Below are positions 1 to 6,817 of a stretch of 9,494 nt of DNA, one piece after another; the first letter of the stretch is position 1; every line of letters begins with the position of its first letter. The DNA lies in NCBI GenBank assembly GCA_031260095.1, contig JAIRKN010000064.1:1-9494 (forward strand), written 5' to 3'. The notes beneath the pieces are model-generated. The model worked only from the letters and a program-made list of their open reading frames with translations, was not told where the DNA came from and searched no databases. A program made the position numbers and the translations under genes. The stretch comes from Tannerella sp. GTDB taxonomy: Bacteria > Bacteroidota > Bacteroidia > Bacteroidales > Tannerellaceae.

Positions 1-81
1 GGTAACCGCACGAACCGCTGCATTCATACCCGGAGCATCACCTCCTGAGGTCATCACTCCAATACATTTAATTTCCGACAT
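1..81 (-). CDS. pfkA: 6-phosphofructokinase, N-terminal fragment (runs off the left edge)
   Basis: Only the first 27 codons are in the window; the gene continues past base 1. It begins MSEIKCIGVMTSGGDAPGMN, the highly conserved start of ATP-dependent phosphofructokinase: a beta strand followed by the GGDAPG nucleotide-binding loop (residues 13-18). By family, the enzyme phosphorylates fructose 6-phosphate to fructose 1,6-bisphosphate in glycolysis, in the cytoplasm. The start is the ATG read from base 81. A strong Bacteroidota-type promoter lies 31 bases upstream, so the gene appears to be transcribed separately from the ispH operon, which ends 190 bases away on the same strand. The class (ATP- or pyrophosphate-dependent) depends on residues outside the window. 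Confidence 0.9.
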   Translation of the reverse strand, partial: MSEIKCIGVMTSGGDAPGMNAAVRAVT

Positions 82-111
82 ATTATTCTTGTTTATGAAC
101 CTAAACTCAGG

Positions 112-143
112 CAAAGATAATGCAAATCCGGCAAAATGACAAA
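112..143 (-). promoter_or_regulatory. Bacteroidota sigma-ABfr-type promoter of pfkA
   Basis: Read on the minus strand there is TTTG (bases 143-140), a 20-base spacer, and TATCTTTG (119-112), a perfect match to the phylum's -33 TTTG / -7 TAnnTTTG pattern. The -7 box ends 30 bases before the pfkA ATG. The remainder of the 82-271 spacer shows no gene and no clear hairpin terminator for ispH. Confidence 0.75.
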
Positions 144-271
144 ATAAACCGGCTTTGTTTCGAATCATCAATCCCCCCCTCCAAAGGATGCAAAGCCGTC
201 ACCGGCCCGGAAACCTGCGCGCGGTTATTCTATCGGACTGATTTTACAAAGTTATGCCGGGGACAGTCTAT

Positions 272-1138
272 TTATAAGTTGAGCTTTTCGATACGCGAAG
301 CCACTTCTTCCATCAACCATTTGGGAGTTGAGGTTGCGCCGCATACTCCTACCTTACGGACCCCGGAAGGTAAAGGCTTTGTTATTTCGGAGCTTTCCGA
401 TATAAAGGTAATATTGGGGTTTGCTTTTTTACATTCTTCAAATAACATCTTTCCATTTGAGCTTTTTTGACCTGCGACAAAATAAATCCAGTCATGCTTA
501 GAAACAAAGTCTTTAATTTTGGGTAACCGGTTTGCCACCTGACGGCAAATCGTATCAAAATAAAGAAACCCGACTCCATCCTTCATGCGCACCTTTATTT
601 CTCCGACAATCTCCCAAAAACCATCTAACGGCTTTGTCGTCTGCGAAAAAAGCATGATTTCACGGGAAAAGTCAAGTCTTCCGAGATCTTCCGGCTTTTC
701 TATCACAATGGCTGTTCCTTTAGTCTGTCCGACAAGGCCGTTAACCTCCGCATGACCTTTTTTCCCATAAATAACCAATTGCGTATTCAACCCCGTTATT
801 TCCTGATAGCAATCATGAATACGCCGCTGCAACTTCAATACGACCGGACAAGTGGCATCTACAATTTTAATTCGCCGATTCTCCGCAATATTATATGTAG
901 AAGGAGGTTCGCCATGAGCGCGCAGTAAGACTGTTTTATCTTTAAGCCGGGAGAAACCTTCATGATTGATCGTCTTTAACCCAAGCTTTTTTAACCGCTC
1001 CATTTCGAGGCTATTATGTACAAGATCGCCCAGGCAATACAGATTTCCGTCCTTTTGCAATTCACGTTCGGCGCTTTTAATCGCATTTACAACTCCAAAA
1101 CAAAAACCGGAACCTTGATCTATTTCAATCTCAATCAT
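272..1138 (-). CDS. ispH: 4-hydroxy-3-methylbut-2-enyl diphosphate reductase (IspH/LytB)
   Basis: The product is a 288-residue cytoplasmic iron-sulfur enzyme that catalyses the last step of the MEP pathway, reducing HMBPP to IPP and DMAPP. The three cluster cysteines are in place: Cys13 in GFCFGV, Cys97 in DATCPVV and Cys198 in DTICRQ. The substrate-binding residues expected for the family are also visible: His41 (LVHN), His75 (RAHGE), His129 and Glu131 (GHAEV), Thr167/168 (SQTT), and the SSN and ATSTP stretches at 226-228 and 269-272. Length is normal for a stand-alone bacterial IspH, with no S1-domain fusion. Its ATG lies inside the end of cmk, giving an 8-base overlap, so translation is probably coupled. 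It is the last gene of the porQ-cmk-ispH operon. Its product feeds the kind of reaction carried out by the polyprenyl synthase at 3984. Confidence 0.96.
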   Translation of the reverse strand: MIEIEIDQGSGFCFGVVNAIKSAERELQKDGNLYCLGDLVHNSLEMERLKKLGLKTINHEGFSRLKDKTVLLRAHGEPPSTYNIAENRRIKIVDATCPVVLKLQRRIHDCYQEITGLNTQLVIYGKKGHAEVNGLVGQTKGTAIVIEKPEDLGRLDFSREIMLFSQTTKPLDGFWEIVGEIKVRMKDGVGFLYFDTICRQVANRLPKIKDFVSKHDWIYFVAGQKSSNGKMLFEECKKANPNITFISESSEITKPLPSGVRKVGVCGATSTPKWLMEEVASRIEKLNL

Positions 1139-1853
1139 GATCCGTCACACGATTATATTGCTCCAGTAACCATTCATTTTGTTGCGGAATAGTCATCTCC
1201 GTATTATCTAATATAATCGCATCATCCGCCTTACGTAACGGAGATACAGCTCTTGTCATATCCCGGTTATCGCGACTTTTAATGTTTTCCAGGATCTCGT
1301 CTAATGAGGCAGGAACACCTTTTGCTTTCAACTCATCCAGTCGACGGCGCGCCCGTACTTCGGGTGTTGCCGTAACAAAAATCTTCAATTCCGCATCCGG
1401 AAAAACAACGGTGCCGATATCACGTCCATCCATTACGATCCCCTTTTCCAGTCCCATCAGGCGTTGTTTCTTAACCAACGACGCCCGGACAAACGGCAAT
1501 GCCGCAATGCCGCTCACGTGATTTGCGACTTCCATACGACGGATTTCGCCTTCAACATTTTCCCCGTTCAGACAGGTTTCGGTAATACCTGTCGACGGAT
1601 TAACCGTAAAAGAAATGTCAATATCATTCATCGCTTTCTCCAGATCCGCCACATTCTCTATAAAAAAGCCATGACGCAGGGCATATAGCGTAACAGCCCT
1701 GTACATAGCGCCCGTATCTATATATACATACCCTATCTTACGGGCAAGATCCTTCGCCATCGTACTTTTCCCATTCGAAGAATACCCATCTATCGCTACA
1801 ATTATTTTTTTCACTATTAAACTGTTTGTCGTTAATTTATTTGAATTGTTCAT
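1131..1853 (-). CDS. cmk: Cytidylate kinase
   Basis: Cmk phosphorylates CMP and dCMP with ATP in pyrimidine salvage in the cytoplasm. The 240-residue product has the P-loop GYSSNGKST (23-31), the nucleotide-binding region DTGAMYR (46-52), the core [20 protein letters not shown] (141-160), an arginine-rich lid ([13 protein letters not shown], 167-179) and [14 protein letters not shown] near the end, all typical of bacterial Cmk. The ATG used here overlaps the porQ stop in ATGA, which favours coupled translation. It also gives about 13 residues more than usual before the conserved KKIIVAIDG strand. An in-frame GTG read from base 1814 would give a 227-residue protein closer to the family norm, so the true start is uncertain. 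The gene is the middle member of porQ-cmk-ispH. Confidence 0.95.
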   Translation of the reverse strand: MNNSNKLTTNSLIVKKIIVAIDGYSSNGKSTMAKDLARKIGYVYIDTGAMYRAVTLYALRHGFFIENVADLEKAMNDIDISFTVNPSTGITETCLNGENVEGEIRRMEVANHVSGIAALPFVRASLVKKQRLMGLEKGIVMDGRDIGTVVFPDAELKIFVTATPEVRARRRLDELKAKGVPASLDEILENIKSRDNRDMTRAVSPLRKADDAIILDNTEMTIPQQNEWLLEQYNRVTDHD

Positions 1854-2857
1854 GGCGCCATTTCCGAAAGCGACATGGACACACTGACCATCAATGACAG
1901 GGCAGAAGGATGATAACGGGCCACAGACGCACCGACATTAAACCGTGAAACTTTCAGTCCGCCGCCTATGGAAAATCCTCCAAGACCATTACCTGATGCT
2001 AATTTCATATCCATTTTAGTTTTAGGATTTAATCCGATACCTAACCAGATCTTATCCGATGGAACAAGCTCTATGCCAAAAACCAAATGCTTCAATGCCG
2101 TTTGGAAAAAATTATCATCCGTTTGGGCGTCCGCTACCGTATTGTCCGTATAATCGAACTTCCAACGGTTCAGATACATGGCTGTAACGGACAAACGTAT
2201 CGGAGCATGCGCCATTCGCTTGGTTATACCCATTCGGATGTCCCACGGGACACGTTGCCGCTCCTCCTCGTAAGCTTTCAACTGCGCGCCGACATTCTTC
2301 AAAGCAAGTCCGAACGCAAAATCCGTTTCCGAATTAAAATAACTCAATCCGGCGTCGACAGCAAGACCGAAAGAAGAATAATCCGCCAACGCAGAATAAA
2401 GGGCTTTTAGGGATAAACCTCCCCGCCATTTATCCGAAAGGTCATAAGAATAAAAGGCATTCATGCTTATATCCTGAACAGAAAAAGTCCCCAGTTCAAC
2501 ATCTTCCGGCGTCGTTTCTTTCATGCTCCCGTAATTAACATAAGTGGCTCCTATCCCCCATGAACTGCGTTCACGAAACGCTTTTGTGAAAATCGCACTT
2601 CCGACATTTATATCCGAAATGTAATTCATATAATTGAGATTCACCGTCTTATCCATCTCCCCTCCAAGCAGGGCCGGATTATGAAAGGCCAGCGACGGAT
2701 CCGCTTCCACCAATGAAACGGAATACCCTCCCAGTGCGCTGACACGGGATGAAGCCGGATAACGTAAAAAGTTGTATATACTCTTACCGTCCTGAGCATA
2801 TAAATGCAACGGCACATTCCAACATATTAATAATACAATTAACCTTATATATTTCAT
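1850..2857 (-). CDS. porQ: Type IX secretion system protein PorQ
   Basis: The 335-residue product starts with a signal peptide (basic start, hydrophobic stretch 5-19, likely cut after LYA at residue 21). The mature part follows the PorV/PorQ beta-barrel pattern: [17 protein letters not shown] (28-44), [12 protein letters not shown] (53-64), [15 protein letters not shown] (74-88), then alternating amphipathic strands to the end. It therefore belongs to the UPF0164/PorV-like barrel family in the outer membrane. By family, PorQ works with PorU, PorV and PorZ in the complex that processes and attaches cargo carrying the type IX sorting signal to the cell surface. It is the first gene of an operon with cmk (4-base overlap) and ispH, a grouping I recall from Porphyromonas and relatives. 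A generic PorV-type barrel is the alternative, but the neighbouring cmk supports PorQ. Confidence 0.88.
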   Translation of the reverse strand: MKYIRLIVLLICWNVPLHLYAQDGKSIYNFLRYPASSRVSALGGYSVSLVEADPSLAFHNPALLGGEMDKTVNLNYMNYISDINVGSAIFTKAFRERSSWGIGATYVNYGSMKETTPEDVELGTFSVQDISMNAFYSYDLSDKWRGGLSLKALYSALADYSSFGLAVDAGLSYFNSETDFAFGLALKNVGAQLKAYEEERQRVPWDIRMGITKRMAHAPIRLSVTAMYLNRWKFDYTDNTVADAQTDDNFFQTALKHLVFGIELVPSDKIWLGIGLNPKTKMDMKLASGNGLGGFSIGGGLKVSRFNVGASVARYHPSALSLMVSVSMSLSEMAP

Positions 2858-2882
2858 GTGTATATTTGTTCATCTTTAATAT

Positions 2883-2913
2883 CAAAGAAGCATAACTTAT
2901 ACAGTAACGCAAA
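2883..2913 (-). promoter_or_regulatory. Probable promoter of the porQ-cmk-ispH operon
   Basis: On the minus strand a TTTG ending a T-run (2913-2910) is followed by 19 bases and then CTTCTTTG (2890-2883). The spacing is right. The -7 box keeps TTTG but lacks the usual TA, so it is an imperfect match. It sits about 25 bases upstream of the porQ ATG. Confidence 0.4.
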
Positions 2914-2970
2914 AAAAGAGAAAAAGTTATATCACACAAAAAAAATCAATCAAAAATTTCGTAAATCAAC

Positions 2971-3120
2971 CGGAACATACTTCGCCCCGTTGATCCGAAT
3001 CTCGACCGGAAATCCATACGTGTGCTAAAATCCATGCCGAAGTGGAAACCCGGCATGTAACAGGGCCGGCCTGTGCACGTAAAATACAATATACCAGCAC
3101 GTTTTAAATTGCAGAAATAA
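2971..3120 (+). pseudogene. Remnant of a second TonB C-terminal domain, with in-frame stop
   Basis: Read in the frame starting at 2983, the plus strand gives RPVDPNLDRKSIRVLK, then PKWKPGM, a TAA stop (3058-3060), QGRPVHVKYNIPARFKLQK, and a final TAA (3118-3120). This matches the last 45 residues of the intact TonB downstream (residues 188-231 region, RPVDPNLDKEAIRVLK to FKLQQ) without gaps: I count 30 of 45 residues identical, and both final stops align. The internal TAA aligns exactly with a CAA codon of intact tonB, so one C-to-T change explains it. Upstream of 2983 the similarity fades and a stop at 2962-2964 closes the frame. No start, membrane anchor or proline-rich linker remains. I infer a former tonB paralogue reduced to its 3' end. 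A short translated product is unlikely. Confidence 0.85.
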
Positions 3121-3146
3121 AAAATCATATTTTTTTCTGTAATTCT

Positions 3147-3177
3147 TTTGCATTTTAAAAAATAACCTCTATTTTTG
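3147..3177 (+). promoter_or_regulatory. Bacteroidota-type promoter of tonB
   Basis: TTTG at 3147-3150, a 19-base spacer, and TATTTTTG at 3170-3177 form a full match to the -33 TTTG / -7 TAnnTTTG pattern. It lies 42 bases upstream of the tonB ATG and just after the tonB-like remnant, so the intact gene has its own promoter. Confidence 0.75.
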
Positions 3178-3219
3178 CCCTGAAAGAAATGAAATTTTGA
3201 ACCAAAAAAATAGATAACT

Positions 3220-3915
3220 ATGGAAATAAAAAAAACTTCAAGAGCCGATCTGGAAAAGGATAAATCGCTGAATTACCTGATGGGATTAGTGATTGCATTG
3301 GCGAGTCTGTTTGTCGGATTCGAGTGGGGAGAAAAAGACATTGAAGTGGCAACAGACAGTGGACTTACTGCTGTTATTGATGAAGAAGAGATTGATATGA
3401 CAGTACAAAACGAACCTCCTCCACCACCGCCACCGGAACCGGAAATTATTAAAGAACCGGATATCCTGGAGATTGTGGAGGACGAAGAGAAAATCGAAAG
3501 TATCCAAATTGCATCCAGTGAAGATGATGCGTCACATGCACAGAGAGAAACATACGTGGCGCCGGTAGAAGAAGAGGAAGAAGAGGTAGATGAAAACTTT
3601 GTATTCGTCACGGTAGAAAAAATGCCGGAATTTCCCGGAGGTGACGTAGCCTTGTTGAAATGGATTTCCGATAATATTAATTACCCGACAATAGCGGCCG
3701 AAAACGGAATACAGGGACGCGTATCATGTACATTTACAGTGAATGCTGACGGTTCGGTAACAGACGTACAGGTAGCTCGTCCGGTAGATCCGAACTTAGA
3801 CAAAGAAGCTATTCGTGTATTGAAGAAATTACCCAAATTTAAGCCGGGAGAACAACGGGGAAAACCTGTCCGCGTAAAATACAGTGTACCGGTTAGATTC
3901 AAGTTGCAACAATAA
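3220..3915 (+). CDS. tonB: Energy transducer TonB
   Basis: The 231-residue product carries energy from the inner-membrane ExbB/ExbD proton channel to TonB-dependent receptors in the outer membrane. Order of parts: short cytoplasmic start (1-17), one membrane anchor (about 18-36, YLMGLVIALASLFVGFEW), a periplasmic linker with a seven-proline run (66-72) and then very acidic stretches (EIVEDEEKIES, EEEEEEVDE), and a TonB C-terminal domain (about 134-231). That domain shows MPEFPGGD, NYPTIAAENGIQGRV, FTVNADGSVTDVQV, and the closing KPVRVKYSVPVRFKLQ. The anchor-linker-domain order is standard. The linker is short and acidic, not Lys-Pro rich. The gene has its own promoter and terminator. The exb genes follow about 2.2 kb downstream, so a partnership is likely but not proven. 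Confidence 0.93.
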   Translation: MEIKKTSRADLEKDKSLNYLMGLVIALASLFVGFEWGEKDIEVATDSGLTAVIDEEEIDMTVQNEPPPPPPPEPEIIKEPDILEIVEDEEKIESIQIASSEDDASHAQRETYVAPVEEEEEEVDENFVFVTVEKMPEFPGGDVALLKWISDNINYPTIAAENGIQGRVSCTFTVNADGSVTDVQVARPVDPNLDKEAIRVLKKLPKFKPGEQRGKPVRVKYSVPVRFKLQQ

Positions 3916-3934
3916 TCTTTATAAAGATATCCTT

Positions 3935-3966
3935 AAAAAGGCTGCCGGATCCTAGCAGCCTTTTTT
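3935..3966 (+). terminator. Intrinsic terminator after tonB
   Basis: AAAAAGGCTGC (3935-3945) pairs perfectly with GCAGCCTTTTT (3955-3965) around a 9-base loop, followed by T. This makes an 11-bp stem ending in a T-run. The A-start and T-end make it potentially usable on both strands. Just before it, overlapping the last base of the tonB stop codon, is a perfect 14-base palindrome (3915-3928, ATCTTTATAAAGAT). Confidence 0.85.
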
Positions 3967-3983
3967 ATTAATGACGAAAATTC

Positions 3984-4961
3984 ATGCTATCATTTGAACA
4001 AGTACTAAAGAGGCTGGAACCGGAATTTAATAAAATCTCCTTTGATCAATCGCCCCGGTGTCTGTTCGAACCCATCGAATACATCTTAGCGTTAGGAGGA
4101 AAAAGGATCCGTCCATGCCTGACACTCATGGCGTGTAGCATCTATAAAGAGGATGTGGAAGAGGCGATAAAACCGGCTATGGGCCTGGAAGTCTTTCACA
4201 ATTTCACACTCCTGCATGACGACCTGATGGATCAGGCGGATAAAAGGCGAAACCAACCTACGGTACATAAAAAATGGAATACGAATACAGCGATTCTATC
4301 CGGCGACGCGATGCTTATCGCCGCATACCGGTTCATGGGAGAAACGGCCGAACCCTACCTGAAAAATGTATTGGATCTATTCTCAAAAACCGCACTTGAT
4401 ATTTGTTGCGGACAGCAATATGATATGGATTTTGAAAAACGCGACAATGTATCCGAAGACGAATATATTGAAATGATACGTTTAAAAACGGCTATACTCA
4501 TAGCGTGCTGCATTAAAACTGGTGCAATCATAGGGGGCGCTTCCGAAAAAGATGCTGAACATTTATATCGTTTTGGCATCTATATAGGACTGGCATTTCA
4601 ACTTCAGGATGACTTACTGGACGTTTATGGCGACACTAAAACGTTCGGTAAGAATATAGGCGGAGATATTCTTTGTGATAAAAAAACATTCCTGTTGATA
4701 AACGCCATGATATTGGCTAACGATGAACAAAAGGCGCAATTGGCATATTTTCGGAATCCGGCAAATAACTATAAGCCCGAAGAAAAAATAAGTATTTATA
4801 CCAATATATATGACCAACTTCATATAAAAGACATTACAAAACAAAAAATGAACAGCTTATATGAACTTGCCATCCACGAACTTACAGATCTGAACGTGGC
4901 GCCCGACTCGTTGACAGAACTGAAAAAGATGGGAAATATGTTGATACAAAGAGAATCATAA
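3984..4961 (+). CDS. Trans-polyprenyl diphosphate synthase family protein
   Basis: The 325-residue product is an all-helical, Mg-dependent prenyltransferase that condenses IPP with an allylic diphosphate. Visible motifs: GGKRIRP (38-44); the first aspartate-rich motif DDLMD (79-83) preceded by FTLLH, with RRNQPTVH after it; GQQYDMDFE (143-151); KTA (168-170); and the second aspartate-rich motif FQLQDDLLDVYGD (205-217), followed by KNIGGDI. Phe74, five residues before the first motif, would by family rules favour a short-to-medium product, but chain length cannot be fixed from sequence alone, so I give no symbol. Plausible roles are quinone side chain or undecaprenyl precursor supply. The gene starts 18 bases after the tonB terminator with no recognisable promoter or Shine-Dalgarno sequence, so it may depend on read-through. 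TatD follows after 10 bases. Confidence 0.92.
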   Translation: MLSFEQVLKRLEPEFNKISFDQSPRCLFEPIEYILALGGKRIRPCLTLMACSIYKEDVEEAIKPAMGLEVFHNFTLLHDDLMDQADKRRNQPTVHKKWNTNTAILSGDAMLIAAYRFMGETAEPYLKNVLDLFSKTALDICCGQQYDMDFEKRDNVSEDEYIEMIRLKTAILIACCIKTGAIIGGASEKDAEHLYRFGIYIGLAFQLQDDLLDVYGDTKTFGKNIGGDILCDKKTFLLINAMILANDEQKAQLAYFRNPANNYKPEEKISIYTNIYDQLHIKDITKQKMNSLYELAIHELTDLNVAPDSLTELKKMGNMLIQRES

Positions 4962-4971
4962 ATTCAGATGA

Positions 4972-5772
4972 ATGAAGTTTATTGATACACATACACATAT
5001 CTATTCGGAAGAGTTTGATAATGACCGCCCGGAAATCATTAAATCTGCGAGAGATGCAGGTATCCGGGCGATCCTATTACCAAACGTAGATTCGACCAGT
5101 ATAGAAATGATAAATGAAATATCCGGCAAAGAGCCGGATTTCATTTATCCAATGATGGGTTTACACCCGACAAGCGTCAAAGGCAACTATGTCAAAGAAA
5201 TGCAAACCATAGAATCCGCTCTGGCTAAACGAACCTACTATGCAATAGGGGAAATCGGAATAGATCTGTATTGGGATAAAAGTCGTCTGAAAGAACAAAA
5301 AACTGTTTTTGAAGAACAACTGCGGTGGAGCATTGATAAAAAGTTGCCGGTGTCTATTCATACCCGGGAATCATTGGAAGAAGTACTCGACAGTATGTAT
5401 AAAGTAGGAACAGATCACCTCAGAGGCGTTTTCCATTGTTTTGGCGGAACAATCCCCGAATGGGATGAAATTTCAAAACTGTCTTCGTTTTACGCAGGCA
5501 TAGGAGGTATCGTTACTTTTAAAAAGAATATGATACAAGAAACATTGAAGCACATTCCTATAGAAAGAGTTGTATTGGAAACAGACGCTCCGTACCTGGC
5601 TCCCGTCCCTTATAGAGGAAAACGAAACGAACCGGCATATATAATAGAAATAGCAAAGAAAGTCGCCGAGTGTTATGAAATGACAATAGAAAACGTTTCT
5701 AAGTACACATTTCAAAATGCCTTAAACTTGTTTGACATTTCAATAGACAGTATTGATATTGAGGCATTTTAA
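4972..5772 (+). CDS. TatD-family metal-dependent hydrolase (3'-exonuclease-like)
   Basis: The 266-residue product has a TIM-barrel amidohydrolase fold with the TatD metal ligands in place: His7 and His9 (DTHTHI), Glu94 (IGEIGID), His130 (SIHTRE), His155 (VFHCFGG) and Asp205 (LETDAPYLAP). GLHPTSV (63-69) is also typical. Family members studied are cytoplasmic magnesium-dependent 3'-5' nucleases acting on DNA or RNA, with proposed roles in DNA repair and RNA turnover; the natural substrate is uncertain. Length is normal for the family. It follows the prenyl synthase by 10 bases and is probably co-transcribed with it. The conserved signature of TatD/YcfH/YjjV homologues does not allow a subfamily name. 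A spacer of 130 bases separates it from the tRNA gene. Confidence 0.93.
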   Translation: MKFIDTHTHIYSEEFDNDRPEIIKSARDAGIRAILLPNVDSTSIEMINEISGKEPDFIYPMMGLHPTSVKGNYVKEMQTIESALAKRTYYAIGEIGIDLYWDKSRLKEQKTVFEEQLRWSIDKKLPVSIHTRESLEEVLDSMYKVGTDHLRGVFHCFGGTIPEWDEISKLSSFYAGIGGIVTFKKNMIQETLKHIPIERVVLETDAPYLAPVPYRGKRNEPAYIIEIAKKVAECYEMTIENVSKYTFQNALNLFDISIDSIDIEAF

Positions 5773-5838
5773 TATTGAAGAGAAGACAAGTCCGAATGAA
5801 AAAAATATTTTTAAAATAAAATTAATCATGGAAATTAC

Positions 5839-5867
5839 TTGTATGTTATAAATTTTTCGTACTTTGC
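5839..5867 (+). promoter_or_regulatory. Probable promoter for tRNA-Ser (and possibly the exb operon)
   Basis: TTG at 5839-5841, an 18-base A+T-rich spacer, then TACTTTGC at 5860-5867 resembles the phylum's promoter but has one base fewer in the -7 box than TAnnTTTG. It lies 35 bases before the mature tRNA 5' end. No comparable promoter was found between the tRNA and exbB. Confidence 0.5.
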
Positions 5868-5902
5868 ACTCGTTTTTTGAGAGACGTCTTTGCATAAACA
5901 AA

Positions 5903-5990
5903 GGAGAGATGCTCGAGTGGTTGAAGAGGCACGCCTGGAAAGCGTGTATACGTCTAAAGCGTATCGCGGGTTCGAATCCCGCTTTCTCCG
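5903..5990 (+). tRNA. tRNA-Ser, anticodon GGA
   Basis: An 88-base class II tRNA folds cleanly. The acceptor stem is GGAGAGA (5903-5909) with TTTCTCC (5983-5989) and discriminator G at 5990. The anticodon stem is CACGC (5930-5934) with GCGTG (5942-5946), and the seven-base loop between carries anticodon GGA at 5937-5939. A long variable arm and a T arm GCGGG-TTCGAAT-CCCGC follow. The long variable arm and G discriminator are serine identity features. The terminal CCA is not encoded. It would read UCC and UCU codons. Confidence 0.95.
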
Positions 5991-6076
5991 CAAAATTATG
6001 GAATGATTAACAATAGATTATAATTTAATAATAATAAAATACAAGAGAATTAATTACAAATTTAAATTAACACACA

Positions 6077-6811
6077 ATGAAAAAAGTTTTTACAAAAGTA
6101 TTCCTTGGTTTATGCGCCCTTGGAGTTTCAGTAGTAGCATTTGCGCAAGACGTAGCGCCGGCAGTAGAGCAAAGTTTTCATCAGGCGCTCAAAACTAAAT
6201 TTATTGAAGGGGATGCAGGCTTCATGAGTCTGGTTGCTATTGCCTTGATTCTTGGTCTGGCATTTGTTTTGGAGCGTATCATTTATCTTAATCTCGCCGA
6301 CACAAATGCGGATAAATTATTAAAGGGGATAGAAGCCGCCCTTGATAAAGGAGATGTGGAAGCGGCGAAAGCAATCGCCCGTGATACGAGAGGTCCTATT
6401 GCATCTATCGCTTATCAGGGATTGATGAGGATTGATCAGGGAATTGATGTTGTTGAAAAGTCAATTGTTTCTTACGGTGGCGTTCAGGGAGGTCTTTTAG
6501 AAAAAAACATGTCCTGGATTACATTATTCATAGCAATGGCTCCTTCTTTAGGATTCTTGGGAACAGTCGTCGGTATGATCATGGCGTTTGACAAGATTGA
6601 GCAGGTAGGCGATATCAGCCCTACTGTCGTAGCAGGAGGTATGAAAGTGGCATTGATCACAACCGTGGGAGGTTTGATCGTTGCACTGATCCTTCAAGTA
6701 TTTTATAACTATCTGTTGAGCAAACTGGAATCTATCCTGAATAAAATGGAAGACGCTTCCATTTCATTGCTTGATTTAGTTATAAAATATGATGTAAAAT
6801 ACAAAAAATAA
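6077..6811 (+). CDS. exbB: MotA/TolQ/ExbB proton channel family protein
   Basis: The 244-residue inner-membrane product forms, with ExbD, the proton channel that powers TonB. It starts with a hydrophobic signal-like segment (about 5-23, ending AFAQ), then membrane helices at about 49-70, 146-170 and 190-213. The family signature is clear at the second helix (MAPSLGFLGTVVGMIMAF, 154-171) and third (GGMKVALITTVGGLIVAL, 187-204). The long cytoplasmic part between helices 1 and 2 is typical. The N-terminal signal-like segment suits the longer ExbB forms. It is the first gene of the exb operon, 86 bases after the tRNA-Ser gene, through a very A+T-rich leader with no recognisable promoter. The downstream ExbD genes separate it from TolQ or MotA assignments, though TolQ-like roles cannot be excluded. 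Confidence 0.92.
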   Translation: MKKVFTKVFLGLCALGVSVVAFAQDVAPAVEQSFHQALKTKFIEGDAGFMSLVAIALILGLAFVLERIIYLNLADTNADKLLKGIEAALDKGDVEAAKAIARDTRGPIASIAYQGLMRIDQGIDVVEKSIVSYGGVQGGLLEKNMSWITLFIAMAPSLGFLGTVVGMIMAFDKIEQVGDISPTVVAGGMKVALITTVGGLIVALILQVFYNYLLSKLESILNKMEDASISLLDLVIKYDVKYKK

Positions 6812-6817
6812 TTGATC

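Larger units (their letters stand above)
2858..3219. other. Divergent intergenic region between porQ and tonB
   Basis: This 362-base gap between two divergently transcribed units holds the porQ promoter on the left, a decayed tonB-like coding remnant in the middle (2971-3120, plus strand), and the tonB promoter on the right. The flanks are strongly A+T-rich, while the remnant has a composition like coding DNA. No intact gene fits; the 60-codon open frame on the minus strand here is only the antisense of the remnant. Confidence 0.75.

Noticed and set aside
82..271. Possible terminator for ispH
   Set aside because: Short GC-rich inverted matches exist but none forms a compact stem followed by a T-run on the minus strand.
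120..470. 116-codon open frame on the plus strand
   Set aside because: It lies mostly antisense to ispH, has no domain character, and its start falls in the pfkA promoter; ispH has all catalytic residues on the other strand.
2946..3128. 60-codon open frame on the minus strand upstream of tonB
   Set aside because: It is the reverse-strand shadow of the tonB remnant. It resembles the antisense frame of intact tonB (both contain FGSTGR), which is what revealed the remnant.
3273..3611. Minus-strand frame with poly-Ser and poly-Gly runs
   Set aside because: Antisense of the Pro/Glu/Asp-rich TonB linker; low complexity comes from the sense strand.
5796..5819. Mini open frame MKKIFLK between tatD and the tRNA
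   Set aside because: Only seven codons before a stop in very A+T-rich DNA; no promoter spacing or conservation visible.
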